From assembly GCA_036426205.1 (NCBI GenBank), contig CM071586.1, positions 10,896,905-10,960,904 of the forward strand: a stretch of 64,000 bases of DNA. Direction: 5' to 3'. The position numbers were made by a program, and so were the translations under genes. The notes below the pieces were generated by a model that was not told where the DNA came from, ran no database searches, and saw only the letters and a list, made by a program, of their open reading frames with translations. Positions 1-12,399 of the stretch are shown piece after piece (positions within the stretch are counted from its first letter, which is position 1; each line of letters begins with the position of its first letter). The stretch comes from Ascaphus truei (Eukaryota; Chordata; Amphibia; Anura; Ascaphidae).

Positions 1-1316
1 CGGCAGTGGGTCTCCGGCGATCGGGTGGTCGCGGCACTGGAGACATCGACTCCGTGTCTCCACCCCACGCGGTAATGGCATCTCTCCAAGGCGTGCCACT
101 AGTATGGTAGTCCCTCTTTGGGACCATCGCACTCGACAGCCTAGCACACTCCTCATCCGACGATTCAACTTCAGTTCGGCCGTGGCATCCCAGTAGGAGA
201 CCGGCGATGGGCTCCCTTGTGGTCACCCCTCCGATGGCTGGTTTTCTCCGTCGGAAGAACCAGACCTGATCCGACTCCGCGGGACCTGCACTCTTGTTCC
301 ATAGTGCTCCCGGCTGCTCCTCGGTCGGCATCGGGACATTTCCGCTACTCCCACAGCTTGTACCGGTACAAAAGTGGTCATGGGCACATATACTGCAGTC
401 CACAGTGGGGGCATCGAGCCTCACTGCCCACGGCTCGCCCGCAGTCGGCACTGCAGCAAAGACACGCCACAGTCTCCACACCTCTTACACGGATGATCAG
501 GAAGCCTCGGAGCCGGTAGGGATGAGTAGAGATCAACGGACTCTGGTCCACTTTATCAGCAACTTAGCCATATTCACCAGGGACGAGGTACTCGTTTCAG
601 AGGTCTGTACTGGTCAATGGCTCTTCGCAACTGGAGGGCAGGGGCTGGCGTGGCAACCCCTCCTCCTACTTTTCCATCGATATCGGTGGAACTGCAAACC
701 ACTTCCCCTGGTTGAAACTAGGGGATGTCTCGTAGACATGTAGGCTGACCAGCACAGGTGCAGAGTGAGTCATGTCCATGAGGGCGCGGCTCCAGCCTTT
801 CGCGGCAAACTCCCCAACAGGGTGGAGTTTCTCGTTGGCGCCAATCCTGGCCAACAATTAGCAAACTGCAAAGTTGCAAGACTTTCTGCAGCTGGCCCAC
901 GCGGTGCCCGGGAACGCGGGAACGCCATCTTGGTAAGTATTGTCCTTTTTTACATGTGAGGTAGGTCTGGCTGTTTGTTCATTGGGGTGTAACAAAGTCC
1001 ATTTCATTCCTCCCATCTAAAACACTGTCATTCTCAGGGGTATCATCGAGAACAAAAGCATGATAAACACGGCGCAGACACGGCTTTCACGCCATTCCAG
1101 AGCAAACACACAAGAGTCTCTCTGTAGCTTGTTCTGCTTCTTCCACGCACAGGTCATATGCGTGTTTTCCTCTGTCCGCCTACCTGGACCTTCTGCTCTA
1201 TGCAGATCCTCCATTCTTGCGGTTCTCTCTCCCTGCCATCCTGGTCCTTCTGCTCTGTGCAGATCCTCCATTCCGACAGGTCTCTCTTGACCGTTGAACG
1301 CGGGGTTCTTGTACAT
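1..1316 (-). pseudogene. Zinc-ribbon protein, 5' part of a third array copy, cut by window edge
   Basis: Minus-strand N-terminal half of the same coding region: conserved ATG at 1314-1316 and the zinc-ribbon region at about 400-460. Reading frames shift several times relative to 7100-9856. The rest lies left of the window. Confidence 0.6.
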
Positions 1317-1837
1317 GGAGCTCCGCTCGGGGCAGCTTACCACATCCGTACAATAAACATGCCTTGTGCACCACCTGTGTACTAACGTAGATCTGACTCG
1401 TGTTTGCACTACTCAGGCTAGGCTCACTCTTTCTGTGTCTACTGTATCGCTTTCCTCCAGTCTGGTGCCCTTGGTAAGTGGTCTGGAATGGAGACTAGAG
1501 TACTCTGGCTCTTCCATGCAGTACTTTGGGCGGCCACCTACTGTTGGCTGCCTAGTGCGGACCCTTCCAGAATTCCCCTAAGTTACCAGTTTACCCCTTC
1601 AGGCGTCCCCGCTAGCGCTACCTCCAGGCGACTAGAACAGCAATAGCCCCTGCTCCAGACTCACTAACCCCTAACGGATCCCAAGGCGTCTGTGCGGCCT
1701 GAGCTCCAGCAGCTCCCCGACTACCCCTGGCTCGTCCCACGCAGCACAAGTGGCAGCAGACAATTCCCTCTTTCCTAGTGTGTTGCCTAGCAAAAGCCTG
1801 TCCTGTTAACAGGTCTCCTATCAGCAGCGCCTCCATC

Positions 1838-2670
1838 TGTAACGGCTGGACCCCCTTGTCGCCCACCCAATCTCACATTGGCACATGTGGTCATAACACC
1901 GGTCCCCATTACAAGGTCGTGGTGGTGGTGTGCACCTGCAAGTAACAGGACTCCTGAGTCTCCCGCTTGGTGTGATTAAAGGATGACATCAGGACAGGTA
2001 GCTGTGGTAGTGGGTGCGAGTCCAACTTACTTCAAGTGCAGGCCTCCACCTCATCAGGATCTATGCTTCCGCAGGGAGATGGTCCTGGTGAGGAACTCCT
2101 CAGTGGTGACTGCCACTGCAGAGTAATCTCACACTCACCCGTGGGGGTATCTTTGAACATGGCATCTTTATTGTGGTTTGGGTGTAGCAGACTGCCCCAG
2201 CAGCTGCCGGCTCTAGCCGACATCTCGTCGTGCTGTCCCTTTGCCAAGGTACGCCCTCCCGTATTGAAGTGGGATTCCCTTTTTCCTAGGAGATCCCCCT
2301 GTGCCAGGTCCCTGGACACAGTGTGGCTTAGACAGACTTGATTGGTCACTCTGTCACCGCTAGTTACTGCACTAGGGTCACAAAAGTATATCTTCAATCC
2401 CTTATGCAGGTGCATACATTTTACGCTTAGTCTTCACACAACTGCTGGTCAACACCAACTCTAACTGACAGTGTTGTGCCCTTTATTCGTCTCTAGGGGC
2501 CAGAGCGATCTCTGATGTCTACCAGGAGATCACGACATACAGCCACCTCCCTGTCGTACAGGGGCCCACACCGGGACTGGATGAAACTCCATACTGTTGG
2601 CAGGGCCTGTACTTACCAGGGCTTACTGCCAACAGGAAGATGTCTGCAGTCATTATTATGCATGGCTACA
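1838..2670 (-). repeat. LTR copy A of the array
   Basis: 833 bp. Left end TGTAACGG is the reverse complement of an LTR 3' end CCGTTACA; right end GGCTACA is the reverse complement of TGTAGCC. Collinear with 6073-6896 and 10387-11230, differing largely by single-base indels. Confidence 0.75.
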
Positions 2671-2869
2671 TACTCCCCTGGTTAATACCCACCATCCGGC
2701 TGGGACCTAAATTTGGTGTACCTTGCGCCAGGAAACACTGCAAAAGAACACACAAATAACATGGCAAACATTATCACATGGTCATAATAATGTAAGCACA
2801 CTTCACTCACTGACCAGCAGGGAGCGCTAAAGAAAGCAGACCACTCTATTCTGGGACTCAATAATAATG

Positions 2870-5541
2870 TCAAGGGTCTGGTTTCTTCACTCCCGCCCCG
2901 CGGTATCATGCCACAGTCACGCTGTATTCCCGTGGTAACCCTCGCTCGTTGCAATATACCACTTTGTGATGTACACACTGCGTCTATCTTCCAGACCCGC
3001 ATAAGTGGGCACCTATCCTGCTCGGCCTGAATTCCTTTAATGGCTCCCCCTTTATCTACGATATAGTACTGAATATCGGTTTTGAGCCACCTTTCTCTAT
3101 TTTTCCTCTAGCTCGCATTAGAGGTTCCGGTACATATGGGTACTCAAGCCCATGCGACCTTTGTGTACTTAGCCGCAATAGCCCGTTCAGCTCGGCAAGT
3201 CCTGGTAATTTACTTTTGCCAGCCGACCCGGCACCCACCCAGACAGGGGCTCATCTTCCTCTACCGGGTCATTCAGCCCGCGGATCCCCTTGGGGTAATA
3301 GGCCTGCCTGGATGCGGTCCCACCTTACCCTTAGGGCCCTAAGATATTGCTCGTCATCAAGTACGGCAGTCCACCAGTGATCAACCACCCCTCCCTTTCT
3401 AGGATAAATGGGTGCGGTCGAACCAAGCTACATAACCCTCGTACAATGGGGCCCACCACCTAGTCTCCCTCAGTTCCTCGGAGCTAGGTTCTATGACTCC
3501 TCTATCGACTCCTCATCAGGCCCACCCAAGATACCCCGGACGTACCCTCAGATCGCCCCACGTGGTGTCTTGCTCTGTGACCAATGTCCGCCCCTCAATA
3601 CCAGCGCACTATAACTCTCGATGGCCATCGACCCATGTCGAGAATCCTCCCTTCACCCTCCGATCCATCATCGACATTCCCCAGTCCAGCTTCCAGTCCG
3701 TTCTTGGATAGGACCGGGAATCCCCTGACCCCCCAAACTAGAAGTGGACCGAATGATGAAGTGACGGGGACAGGGGCTTTAACTAGGGCCTTGGGGCTAA
3801 CTTTGGGAGTGGACGGGGTTGGGGGACGGGACCGGACTGTAGGTATTGGCAGAGGTTACGACCTGCTCCCCAGCAAACCTGCCCCGATTTCGCCACACAA
3901 GTCCTTTTGACTCCAGCAGCGGGCCTTCTTGCTCTCCGACTCGAACAACCGCTCCCTCTGTCAGTAGGGATCGACTTCCGCTTCGACGCAGAGGCAAGCT
4001 AAATCTACTCCACCTTCCCTATGCCTCTCGGGTATCGGAATCTCCTCCTTGCACAACGCACGTGCTCCGAGCCAACTTGGGTTGGGTCCCCAATCGGGCA
4101 CCTCTCCCACAATGGACCCGGCAATGCCCGTTGTGCGCGATCCAGTCTGGCTCTGGACTGCTTTTCCTTTTCTCCACCCCTGGGCTGGACAGGACACGGG
4201 TGTCACTCTACCACTCGCAGGTCGGGGTGGATCGACCTCCTCTCGATCCACTAGTCACCACGGCAGTCGGTGACTCGGCATGGGTGAGGTCGCGCACGGA
4301 GACTCGACTCCGTGTCTCCACACCCACGGGAATGGCATCTCTCCAAGGCGTGCCACTAGTATGGTAGTCCCTCTTGTGGACCATCGCACTCGACAGCCTA
4401 GCACACTCCTCATCCGACGATTCCAACTGAGTTTGGCCGTGGCACCCAGTTGGAGACACGCCGCGATGGGCCTCCTCGTGGTCACCCCTTCCGATGGCTG
4501 GTTTTTCTCCGTCGGAGAACCAGACCGACCCGACTCCGCGGACTGCACTCTTGTTCCATAGTGCTCCGGCTGCTCTCGGCGGTCTCGGGACATTTCCTTC
4601 ACTCCCACACGCTTGTACCGGTACAAAAGTGTCATGGCCACATATACTGCAGTCACATGGTGGGGGCATCGACTGCCTCAAGCCCAGGCTCCGCCGGCAG
4701 TCGGACACTGCAGGCAAAAGACACGCCACAGTCTCACCACACTCTCCACGGATGATCAGGAAGCCTCCTGAGCCGAGTAGGGATGAGTAGACTAGTCACG
4801 GTACTCTGGTCCACTTTATCAGTCACAACTTCACGCATATTCACAGCGGAGGGGTACTATGTTTCAGAGGTCTGTACTGGTCAATGGCTCTCGCAACTGG
4901 AGGGCAGGGGCGGCGTGGCAACCCCTCCTCCTACTTTCTCCATCGATATCGGTGGAACTGCAAACCATCCCCTGGTTGAAACTAGGGGGATGTCTCGTAG
5001 ACATGTAGGCTGACCCAGCACAGGTGCCGAGTGGAGTCATAGTCCATGAGGGCGGGCTCAGCTTTCGCGGTCCACAAGTCGTCGCAACGCCAACTGCAAC
5101 CTCACCCACAGTGGGGTGCCCCGGGAAGCGGGAACCGCCATCTTGGTAAGTATTGTCTTTTTACATGTGAGGTAGTGGTCTGGTGTTTGTTATTGGGGTT
5201 TGTAACAAGTCCATTTCATTCTCCCCCTCTAACAACACTGTCATTCTCAGGGGTATCATCCCAGAGACAAAAGCAGCAATAAACACGGCGCAGCCACGGC
5301 TTTCACGCCATTCCCAGAGCAAAACACAAGAGTTCTCTCCTGTAGCTTGTTCTGCTTCTTCACGCACAGGTCATATGCGTTGTTCTTCCTCTGTCCGCCA
5401 TCCTGGACCTTTGCGCTCTATGCAGATCCTCCATTCTGCGGTTCTCTCTCCCTGCCATCCTGGATCCTTCTGCTCTGTGCAGATCCTCCATTCCGACAGG
5501 TCTCTCTTGATTCCGTTGAACGCGGGGGGGGTCTTGTACAT
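2870..5541 (-). pseudogene. Zinc-ribbon protein, middle array copy, many frameshifts
   Basis: Collinear with 7100-9856 but interrupted by many one- or two-base indels, so no open stretch exceeds ~175 codons. The C-terminal stop context and the N-terminal ATG (5539-5541) are both recognisable. Because many changes are lost or gained single bases, sequencing error is as likely as biological decay. Confidence 0.65.
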
Positions 5542-6072
5542 GGAGCTGCCGTCTCGGCCTGGCGGCAAGCTACCACTCCGTACAATAAACATGCCTTGTG
5601 CACCACTTGTGTACCTAACGTAGATCTGACTCGTGTTTGCACTACCTCGGCTAGGCTCAATCTTTCTGTTCTACTTATCGCTTTCCTCCAGTCTGTGCTC
5701 CTTGGTAAGTGGTCTGGAATGGAGACTAGAGTACTTGGTTTCCATGAGTACTTTGGGCGTCGACCTACTGTTGGCGTAGCTCCTAGTGCGGACCCTTCCA
5801 GAATTCCTGCCCTAAGTTACCAGTTTACCCCTTCAGGCGTCCCCCGCTAGCGCTACCTCAAGGCGACTAGAACAGCAATAGCCCCCTGCTCCAGACCTCA
5901 ACTAACCCCTAATGGATCCCAAGGCGTCTGTGCGCCTGCAGCTCCAGCAGCTCCCCGACTACCCCTGCGCCCGGCCACGCAGCACAAAGTGGACAGCAGA
6001 CACTTCCCTTTTCCTAGTGTGTGTGCTAGCAAAAGCCTGTCCTGTTAAAGGTCTCTCAGCAGCGCCTCCAAC

Positions 6073-6896
6073 TGTAACGGCTGACCCCCCTTGTCTGACC
6101 ACCAATTCACATTGGCCCGTGTGGTCTAACCCGGTCCCATTACAAGGTCGCGTGTGGTGGTGCACCTGCAAGTAACGGACTCCTGAGTTCCCGCTTGGTG
6201 TTATTAAAGGATGCATCAGGACAGGTAGCTGTGGTAGTGGTGCGACGCAACTTACTTCAAGGTGAGCGCCCCACCTCATCAGGATCTATGCTTCCGCAGG
6301 GAGATGGTCCTGGTGAGGAACTCCTCGTGGTGGACTGCCACTGCAGAGTAATTCACACTCACACAGTGGGGGTATCTGAACATGGCATCTTTATGTGGTT
6401 TGGGATGTAGCAGAATGCCCCATGCAGCTGCCGGCTCTAGCCACCCATCTCGTCGTGCTGTCCCTTTGCCAGGTACGCCCTCCCGTATTGAAGGGGATTC
6501 CCTTTTCTAGGGAGACACCCCTGTGCCAGGTCCCTGGACACAGTGTGGCTAGACGACTTGATTGGTCACTCTGTCACCGCTAGTTACTGCACTAGGGTCA
6601 CAAAAGTATTCCTTCAATCCCTTATGCAGGTGCATACATTTTACCAGCTGCTTCACACAACTGCTGGTTCAACCAACTCTAACTGACAGTGTTGTGCCCT
6701 TTATACCTCAGGGGGCAGGCGCATCTCTGATGTCACTATCCAGGGACTCAGAGCATACAGCCACTCCCTTCCATACACAGGGCACCACACCAGGGTGTGA
6801 GGGAAAACCTCCATAACTACTGTTGGCAGGCCTGTACTTACCAGGGCTTACTGCCAACAGGGAAGATGTCTGCAGTCATTATTATGCATGGCTACA
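6073..6896 (-). repeat. LTR copy B of the array
   Basis: 824 bp, same termini as copy A. On the minus strand it is preceded by a PPT-like run (ACCAGGGGGAG) directly after the preceding ORF and non-coding tail, and followed by the TTGGAGGCGCTG primer-site-like motif. Confidence 0.8.
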
Positions 6897-7099
6897 TACT
6901 CCCCCTGGTTAATACCCACCATCCCGGCTGGGACCTAAATTTGGTGTACCTTGCGCCAGGAAACACTGCAAAAGAACACACAAATAACATGGCAAACATT
7001 ATCACATGGTCATAATAATGTAAGCACACTTCACTCACTGACCAGCAGGGAGCGCTAAAGAAAAAGCAGACCACTCTATTCTGGGACTCAATAATAATG

Positions 7100-9856
7100 T
7101 CAAGGGTCTGGTTTCTTCACCTCCCGCCCCGCGGTATCATGCACAGTCACGCTGTATTCCCGTGGTAACCCTCGCTCGTTGCAATATACCACTTTGTGCA
7201 TGTACACACTGCGTCCTATCTTCCAGACCCGCATAAGTTGGGACACCCTCTGCTCGGCCTGAATTCCTTTAATGGCTCCCCCTTTATCTACGATATAGTA
7301 CTGAATATCGGTTTTGAGCCACCTTTCTCTATTTTCCTCTATCTCTCGCATTAGAGGTTCCGGTACATATGGGTACTCAAGCCCATGCGACCTTTTGTAC
7401 TTAGCCGCAATAGCCCGTTCAGCTCGGCAAGTCCTGGTCAATTTACTTTTGCCAGCCGACCCGGGCAGCACCCATGACAGGGGCTCATCTTCCTCTACCG
7501 GGTCATTCAGCCCCGCGGATCCCCTTGGGGTAATAAGGCCTGCCTGGATGCGGTCCCACCTTACCCTTAGGGCCCTAAGATATGCCTCGTCATCAAAGTC
7601 ACCGGCAGTCCACCAGTGATCAACCACCCCCTCCCTTTCTAGGATAAATCGGGTGCGGTCGAACCAAGCTACATACCCCTCGTACAATGGGGCCCACCAC
7701 CTAGTCTCCCTCCATTCCTCGGAGCTAGGTTCTATCGACTCCTCTATCGACTCCTCATCAGGCCCACCCGAAGATACCCCGGACGTACCCTCAGATCGCC
7801 CCACGTGGTTCTTGCTCTGTGACCAATGTCCGCCCTCAATACTCAGCGCACTATAACTCTCGATGGCCATCGACCCATGTCGAGAAATCCTCCCTTCACC
7901 CTCCGATCCATCATCGGACATTCCCCAGTCCAGGCTTCCAGTCCGTTCTTGGATAGGACCCCGGGAATTCCCTGACGCCCCCAAACTAGAAGTGGACCCG
8001 AATGATGAAGTGACGGGGACAGGGGCTTTAACTAGGGCCTTGGGGCTAACTTTGGGAGTGGACGGGGTTGGGGGACGGGACCGGACTGTAGGTATTGGCA
8101 GGGTTACGACCTGCTCCCCAGCAATACCTGCCTCGATTTCGCCACAAAGTCCTTTCTTGACTCCAGCAGCTGGGCTTCTTGCTCTCCGACTCGAACACCC
8201 GCTCCCTCTGTCAGTAGGGGATCGACTTCCGCTGCTCGACCGCAGAGGCGCTAACATCTCCCACTCGATGCCTCTCGGGTCATCCGGAATCTCCTCCTTG
8301 CACGCACGTGCTCCGACGCCATCTTGGGTTGGGTCCCCAATCGGGACCTCTTCCTCCACAAGGACATCCGGCAATGCCCGTCTGCTGCGCGATCCAGTCT
8401 GGCTCTGGACTCGCTTTTCCTTTTCCTCCACCCCCTGGGCCTGCGACAGGCACGGTGTCATCTTACCACCTCGCAGGGTCGGGGTGGATCGACCTCCTTC
8501 CGATCCACTAGTCACCACGGCAGTGGGACTCCGGCGATCGGGTGGTCGCGGCACTGGAGACACTCGACTCCGTGTCTCCACACCACGAGGAATGGCATCT
8601 CTCCAAGGCGTGCCACTAGTATGGTAGTCCCTCTTTGGGACCATCGCACTCGACAGCCTAGCACACTCCTCATCCGACGATTCCAACTTTCAGTTCGGCC
8701 GTGGCATCCCAGTAGGAGACCGGCGATGGGCTCCTCTGTGGTCACCCCTCCGATGGCTGGTTTTCTCCGTCGGAAGAACCAGACCTGACGCCGACTCCGC
8801 GGGACCTGCACTCTTGTTCCATAGTGCTCCCGGCTGCTCCTCGGTCGGCATCGGGACATTTCCTGCTACTCCCACAGCTTGTACCGGTACAAAAGTGGTC
8901 ATGGGCCACATATACTGCAGTCCACAGTGGGGGCATCGAGCCTCACTGCCCACGGCTCCGCCCGGCAGTCGGCACTGCAGGCAAAGACACGCCACAGTCT
9001 CCACACCCTCTACACGGATGATCAGGAAGCCTCCTGGAGCCGAGTAGGGATGAGTAGAGATCAACGGACTCTGGTCCACTTTATCAGCAACTTCAGCCAT
9101 ATTCACCAGCGGAGGTACTCGTTTCAGAGGTCTGTACTGGTCAATGGCTCTTCGCAACTGGAGGGCAGGGGCTGGCGTGGCAACCCCTCCTCCTACTTTC
9201 TCCATCGATATCCGGTGGAACTGCAAACCACTCCCCCTGGTTGAAACTAGGGGGATGTCTCGTAGACATGTAGGCTGACCCAGCACAGGTGCAGAGTGAG
9301 TCATAGTCCATGAGGGCGCGGCTCCAGCTTTCGCGGCAAACTCCCCAACAGGGTGGAGTTTTCTCGTTGGCGCCAATCCTGGCCAACAATTAGCAAACTG
9401 CAAAGTTGCAAGACTTTCTGCAGCTGGCCCACGCGGTGCCCCGGGAACGCGGGAACCGCCATCTTGGTAAGTATTGTCCTTTTTTACATGTGAGGTAGCG
9501 TCTGGCTGTTTGTTCATTGGGGTGTAACAAAGTCCATTTCATTCCTCCCATCTAACAACACTGTCATTCTCAGGGGTATCATCCCGAGAACAAAAGCATG
9601 ATAAACACGGCGCAGCCACGGCTTTCACGCCATTCCAGAGCAAACACACAAGAGTCTCTCCTGTAGCTTGTTCTGCTTCTTCCACGCACAGGTCATATGC
9701 GTGTTCTTCCTCTGTCCGCCATCCTGGACCTTCTGCTCTATGCAGATCCTCCATTCTTGCGGTTCTCTCTCCCTGCCATCCTGGTCCTTCTGCTCTGTGC
9801 AGATCCTCCATTCCGACAGGTCTCTCTTGACCGTTGAACGCGGGGTTCTTGTACAT
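7100..9856 (-). pseudogene. Zinc-ribbon LTR-element protein, cleanest array copy
   Basis: One frame runs from a conserved ATG (9854-9856) to a TGA at 7100-7102, about 919 codons, broken by two in-frame TGA codons (9539-9541 and 8690-8692) and by no frameshift I can see. In order: a basic/low-complexity N-terminus with a duplicated GMEDLHRAEGPG-type segment; a zinc ribbon (CLQC then CPHC, 12 residues apart, at about 8,920-8,990); a long Ser/Pro/Arg-rich linker; and a conserved C-terminal module of ~200 residues containing WWAPLYEGYVAW and SHGLEYPYVPEPLM. The same protein occurs at 55,655-58,606. The frame also stays open upstream to an ATG at 9916. I do not recognise the C-terminal module. A Gag-like or accessory role is inference; position right after the LTR is the only support. 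Confidence 0.75.
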
Positions 9857-10386
9857 GGAGCTCCGCTCTGCGGGGCAGCTACCACATCCGTACAATAAAC
9901 ATGCCTTGTGCACCACCTTGTGTACCTAACGTAGATCTGACTCGTGTTTGCACTACCTCTGGCTAGGCTCACTCTTTCTGTGTCTACTTTATCGCTTTCC
10001 TCCAGTCTGTGCTCCTTGGTAAGTGGTCTGGAATGGAGACTAGAGTACTTTGGTCTTCCATGTAGTACTTTGGGCGTCGACCTACTGTTGGCTAGCCTAG
10101 TGCGGACCCTTCCAGAATTCCTGCCCTAAGTTACCAGTTTACCCCTTCAGGCGTCCCCCGCTAGCGCTACCTCAAGGCGACTAGAACAGCAATAGCCCCC
10201 TGCTCCAGACTCACTAACCCCTAACGGATCCCAAGGCGTCTGTGCGGCCTGCAGCTCCAGCAGCTCCCCGACTACCCCTGGCTCCGTCCCACGCAGCACA
10301 AAGTGACAGCAGACACTTCCCTGTTTCCTAGTGTGTGCCTAGCAAAAGCCTGTCCTGTTAACAGGTCTCTCAGCAGCGCCTCCAAC

Positions 10387-11230
10387 TGTAACGGCTGGAC
10401 CCCCCTTGTCTGACCCACCCAATCTCACATTGGCCCATGTGGTCTAACCGGTCCCCATTACAAGGTCGTGTGTGGTGGTGCACCTGCAAGTAACAGGACT
10501 CCTGAGTCTCCCGCTTGGTGTTATTAAAGGATGACATCAGGACAGGTAGCTGTGGTAGTGGGTGCGAGTCCAACTTACTTCAAGTGCAGCGCCTCCACCT
10601 CATCAGGATCTATGCTTCCGCAGGGAGATGGTCCTGGTGAGGAACTCCTCGGTGGTGACTGCCACTGCAGAGTAATCTCACACTCACACAGTGGGGGTAT
10701 CTTTGAACATGGCATCTTTATTGTGGTTTGGGATGTAGCAGACTGCCCCATGCAGCTGCCGGCTCTAGCCGCACATCTCGTCGTGCTGTCCCTTTGCCAG
10801 GTACGCCCTCCCGTATTGAAGTGGGATTCCCTTTTTCCTAGGGAGATCACCCCTGTGCCAGGTCCCTGGACACAGTGTGGCTTAGACAGACTTGATTGGT
10901 CACTCTGTCACCGCTAGTTACTGCACTAGGGTCACAAAAGTATTCCTCCAATCCCTTATGCAGGTGCATACATTTTACCAGCTGCTTCACACAACTGCTG
11001 GTTCAACCAACTGTAACTGACAGTGTTGTGCCCTTTATACCTCAGGGGGCAGGCGCATCTCTGATGTCACTATCCAGGGACTCAGAGCATACAGCCACTC
11101 CCTTCCATACACAAGGCACCACACCAGGGTGTGAGGGAAAACCTCCATAACTACTGTTGGCAGGCCTGTACTTACCAGGGCTTACTGCCAACAGGGAAGA
11201 TGTCTGCAGTCATTATTATGCATGGCTACA
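10387..11230 (-). repeat. LTR copy C of the array (outer LTR)
   Basis: 844 bp. It is the 5' LTR of the cleanest unit. Its outer end at 11,230 abuts a TATACATATATA flank instead of another internal region, so this is the true edge of the array. Confidence 0.8.
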
Positions 11231-12075
11231 TATACATATATATATACTTTTTTATTTCTTTTGTTTTCCCTTTCCCCCTATTTATATATTTATAATAGTA
11301 TTATGTTTTGCTCTAATTCATTATTGTTAATATGTATTGATTTACGGCATAAGCTAGAGGTCATATATATATTTTTTCTATATCAGAAGGGTTCTGTTGT
11401 TAATGGAATGCTTTATGATGTTGATATGAGCGATCTATGTATCTCCTGTTAAAATGTTATAAGTCTTAGCTGCTTATCTGTAGTGCATAAGCCGTTTCGT
11501 CTTCATTAGTTATATAGAGTAAGAGGTACTGTTGTGATCACAACTATCAGGCATGAAAGGGTGTTAGTTTGGGGTCCGTCCCCATTTGATTATATGCCGC
11601 CTATAAATACGCGCGGATGACGCTGTACGTGACCTCCTGACGAAGCACGTGGTGCGAAACGCGTAGAGGTCACGACAGGTCATCCTGCGCGTGTTTCCTG
11701 GTAAGCTGAGACGGAGCCTGCGAGAGGCATAAGCGGTGTGTTCCAACTTCACGGTGTCAAGATCCGGATCCTTTCGCTGACACTGTGACCCCGCAACACT
11801 GCCTCTGTGTAAGTGTCCGTCTCCCCTTGCCAATAGTATATATCTATGGCGGTTTTTATCCAAATCGTTAGATAGATTTTGTTTTATTCATTATATGTAT
11901 TTTTAATGTATTATGTATGCTGTACTGTTTATGGTTAAAGTTAGCTTCTGAGATCATCATCTATGATCACTGTGTCTAAGCTCTATAGCAATTTTAGCTG
12001 AGGTGGGGTTGGATCCCCTCAGTACTTGTGTGTATTTTTAATAAATTACCATTAACTGATCCCTGGTGCACATTT
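11231..12075. other. AT-rich stretch with one structured repeat, no gene seen
   Basis: No convincing coding region. 11,231-11,560 is AT-rich flank of the array. About 11,560-11,870 is a GC-richer dispersed-repeat-like segment carrying the hairpin motif listed at 11,629. 11,880-12,075 is AT-rich and ends where RT homology of the Gmr1-like element begins. Confidence 0.5.
11629..11673 (+). other. Hammerhead-like hairpin motif
   Basis: An 8-bp stem GTGACCTC / GAGGTCAC (11629-11636 with 11666-11673) encloses CTGACGA, a small stem GCAC / GTGC, then GAAA and CGCGTA. This resembles the type I minimal hammerhead layout (CUGANGA, stem II, GAAA, very short stem III, cleavage triplet GUA), but has one extra A between the CUGANGA core and stem II. 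Catalysis is not shown; it may be a decayed or non-catalytic relative. Confidence 0.4.
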
Positions 12076-12399
12076 GTGCATTTTTTCTTTCAGGGATTTG
12101 CCAATAACCCTTTGTAAGATCTAAAGTGGTTAGAAAACGGGCCCTCGCCAACCTCTCAATTAACTCGTCTACCCGCAACATAGGATAGGCATCAAACTTC
12201 GAAACTTCATTTACTTTTCTAAAGTCATTACAGAACCGTACTGACCCATCTGGCTTAGGTACCAAGACAATAGGGCTGGACCATTGACTATGGACTCCTC
12301 AATTACCCCTAACTCTAGCATCTTCTTTACCTCTGACTGAATAGCCCCTCTTCTGGCTTCTGGGATCCTATAAGGTCTTATCTTAACGGCTATCCCCAG
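12076..12399 (-). pseudogene. Gmr1-like reverse transcriptase, N-terminal fragment
   Basis: The segment starts with IRPYRIPEARRGAI and, after a frameshift near 12,285, continues with MVPKPDGSVRFCNDFRKVNE and FLTTLDLTKGYWQI, the first RT fingers and palm motifs. Homology stops at ~12,076, before the catalytic YxDD box, so the enzyme is truncated. Confidence 0.75.

Larger units (their letters stand above)
1..11230 (-). mobile_element. Tandem array of pol-less zinc-ribbon LTR element
   Basis: Three LTRs (1838-2670, 6073-6896, 10387-11230) alternate with internal regions (1-1837 partial, 2671-6072, 6897-10386) at a period of about 4.26 kb, all on the minus strand. Each LTR starts (minus strand) TGTAGCC and ends CCGTTACA or a close variant; the sequence just inside it is the primer-site-like TTGGAGGCGCTGCTGAGA, and a G-rich PPT precedes the next LTR. 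Adjacent units share an LTR, as expected from LTR-LTR unequal exchange. The right edge is sharp at 11,230, where a TA-rich flank begins; the left edge lies outside the window. The internal regions code only for the zinc-ribbon protein; no protease, RT or integrase is visible. What is inferred: non-autonomous LTR retrotransposon. Confidence 0.8.

Noticed and set aside
3584..8788. Plus-strand open frames such as 7863-8627 in the array
   Set aside because: Antisense shadows of the zinc-ribbon coding region, which is conserved on the minus strand across copies.
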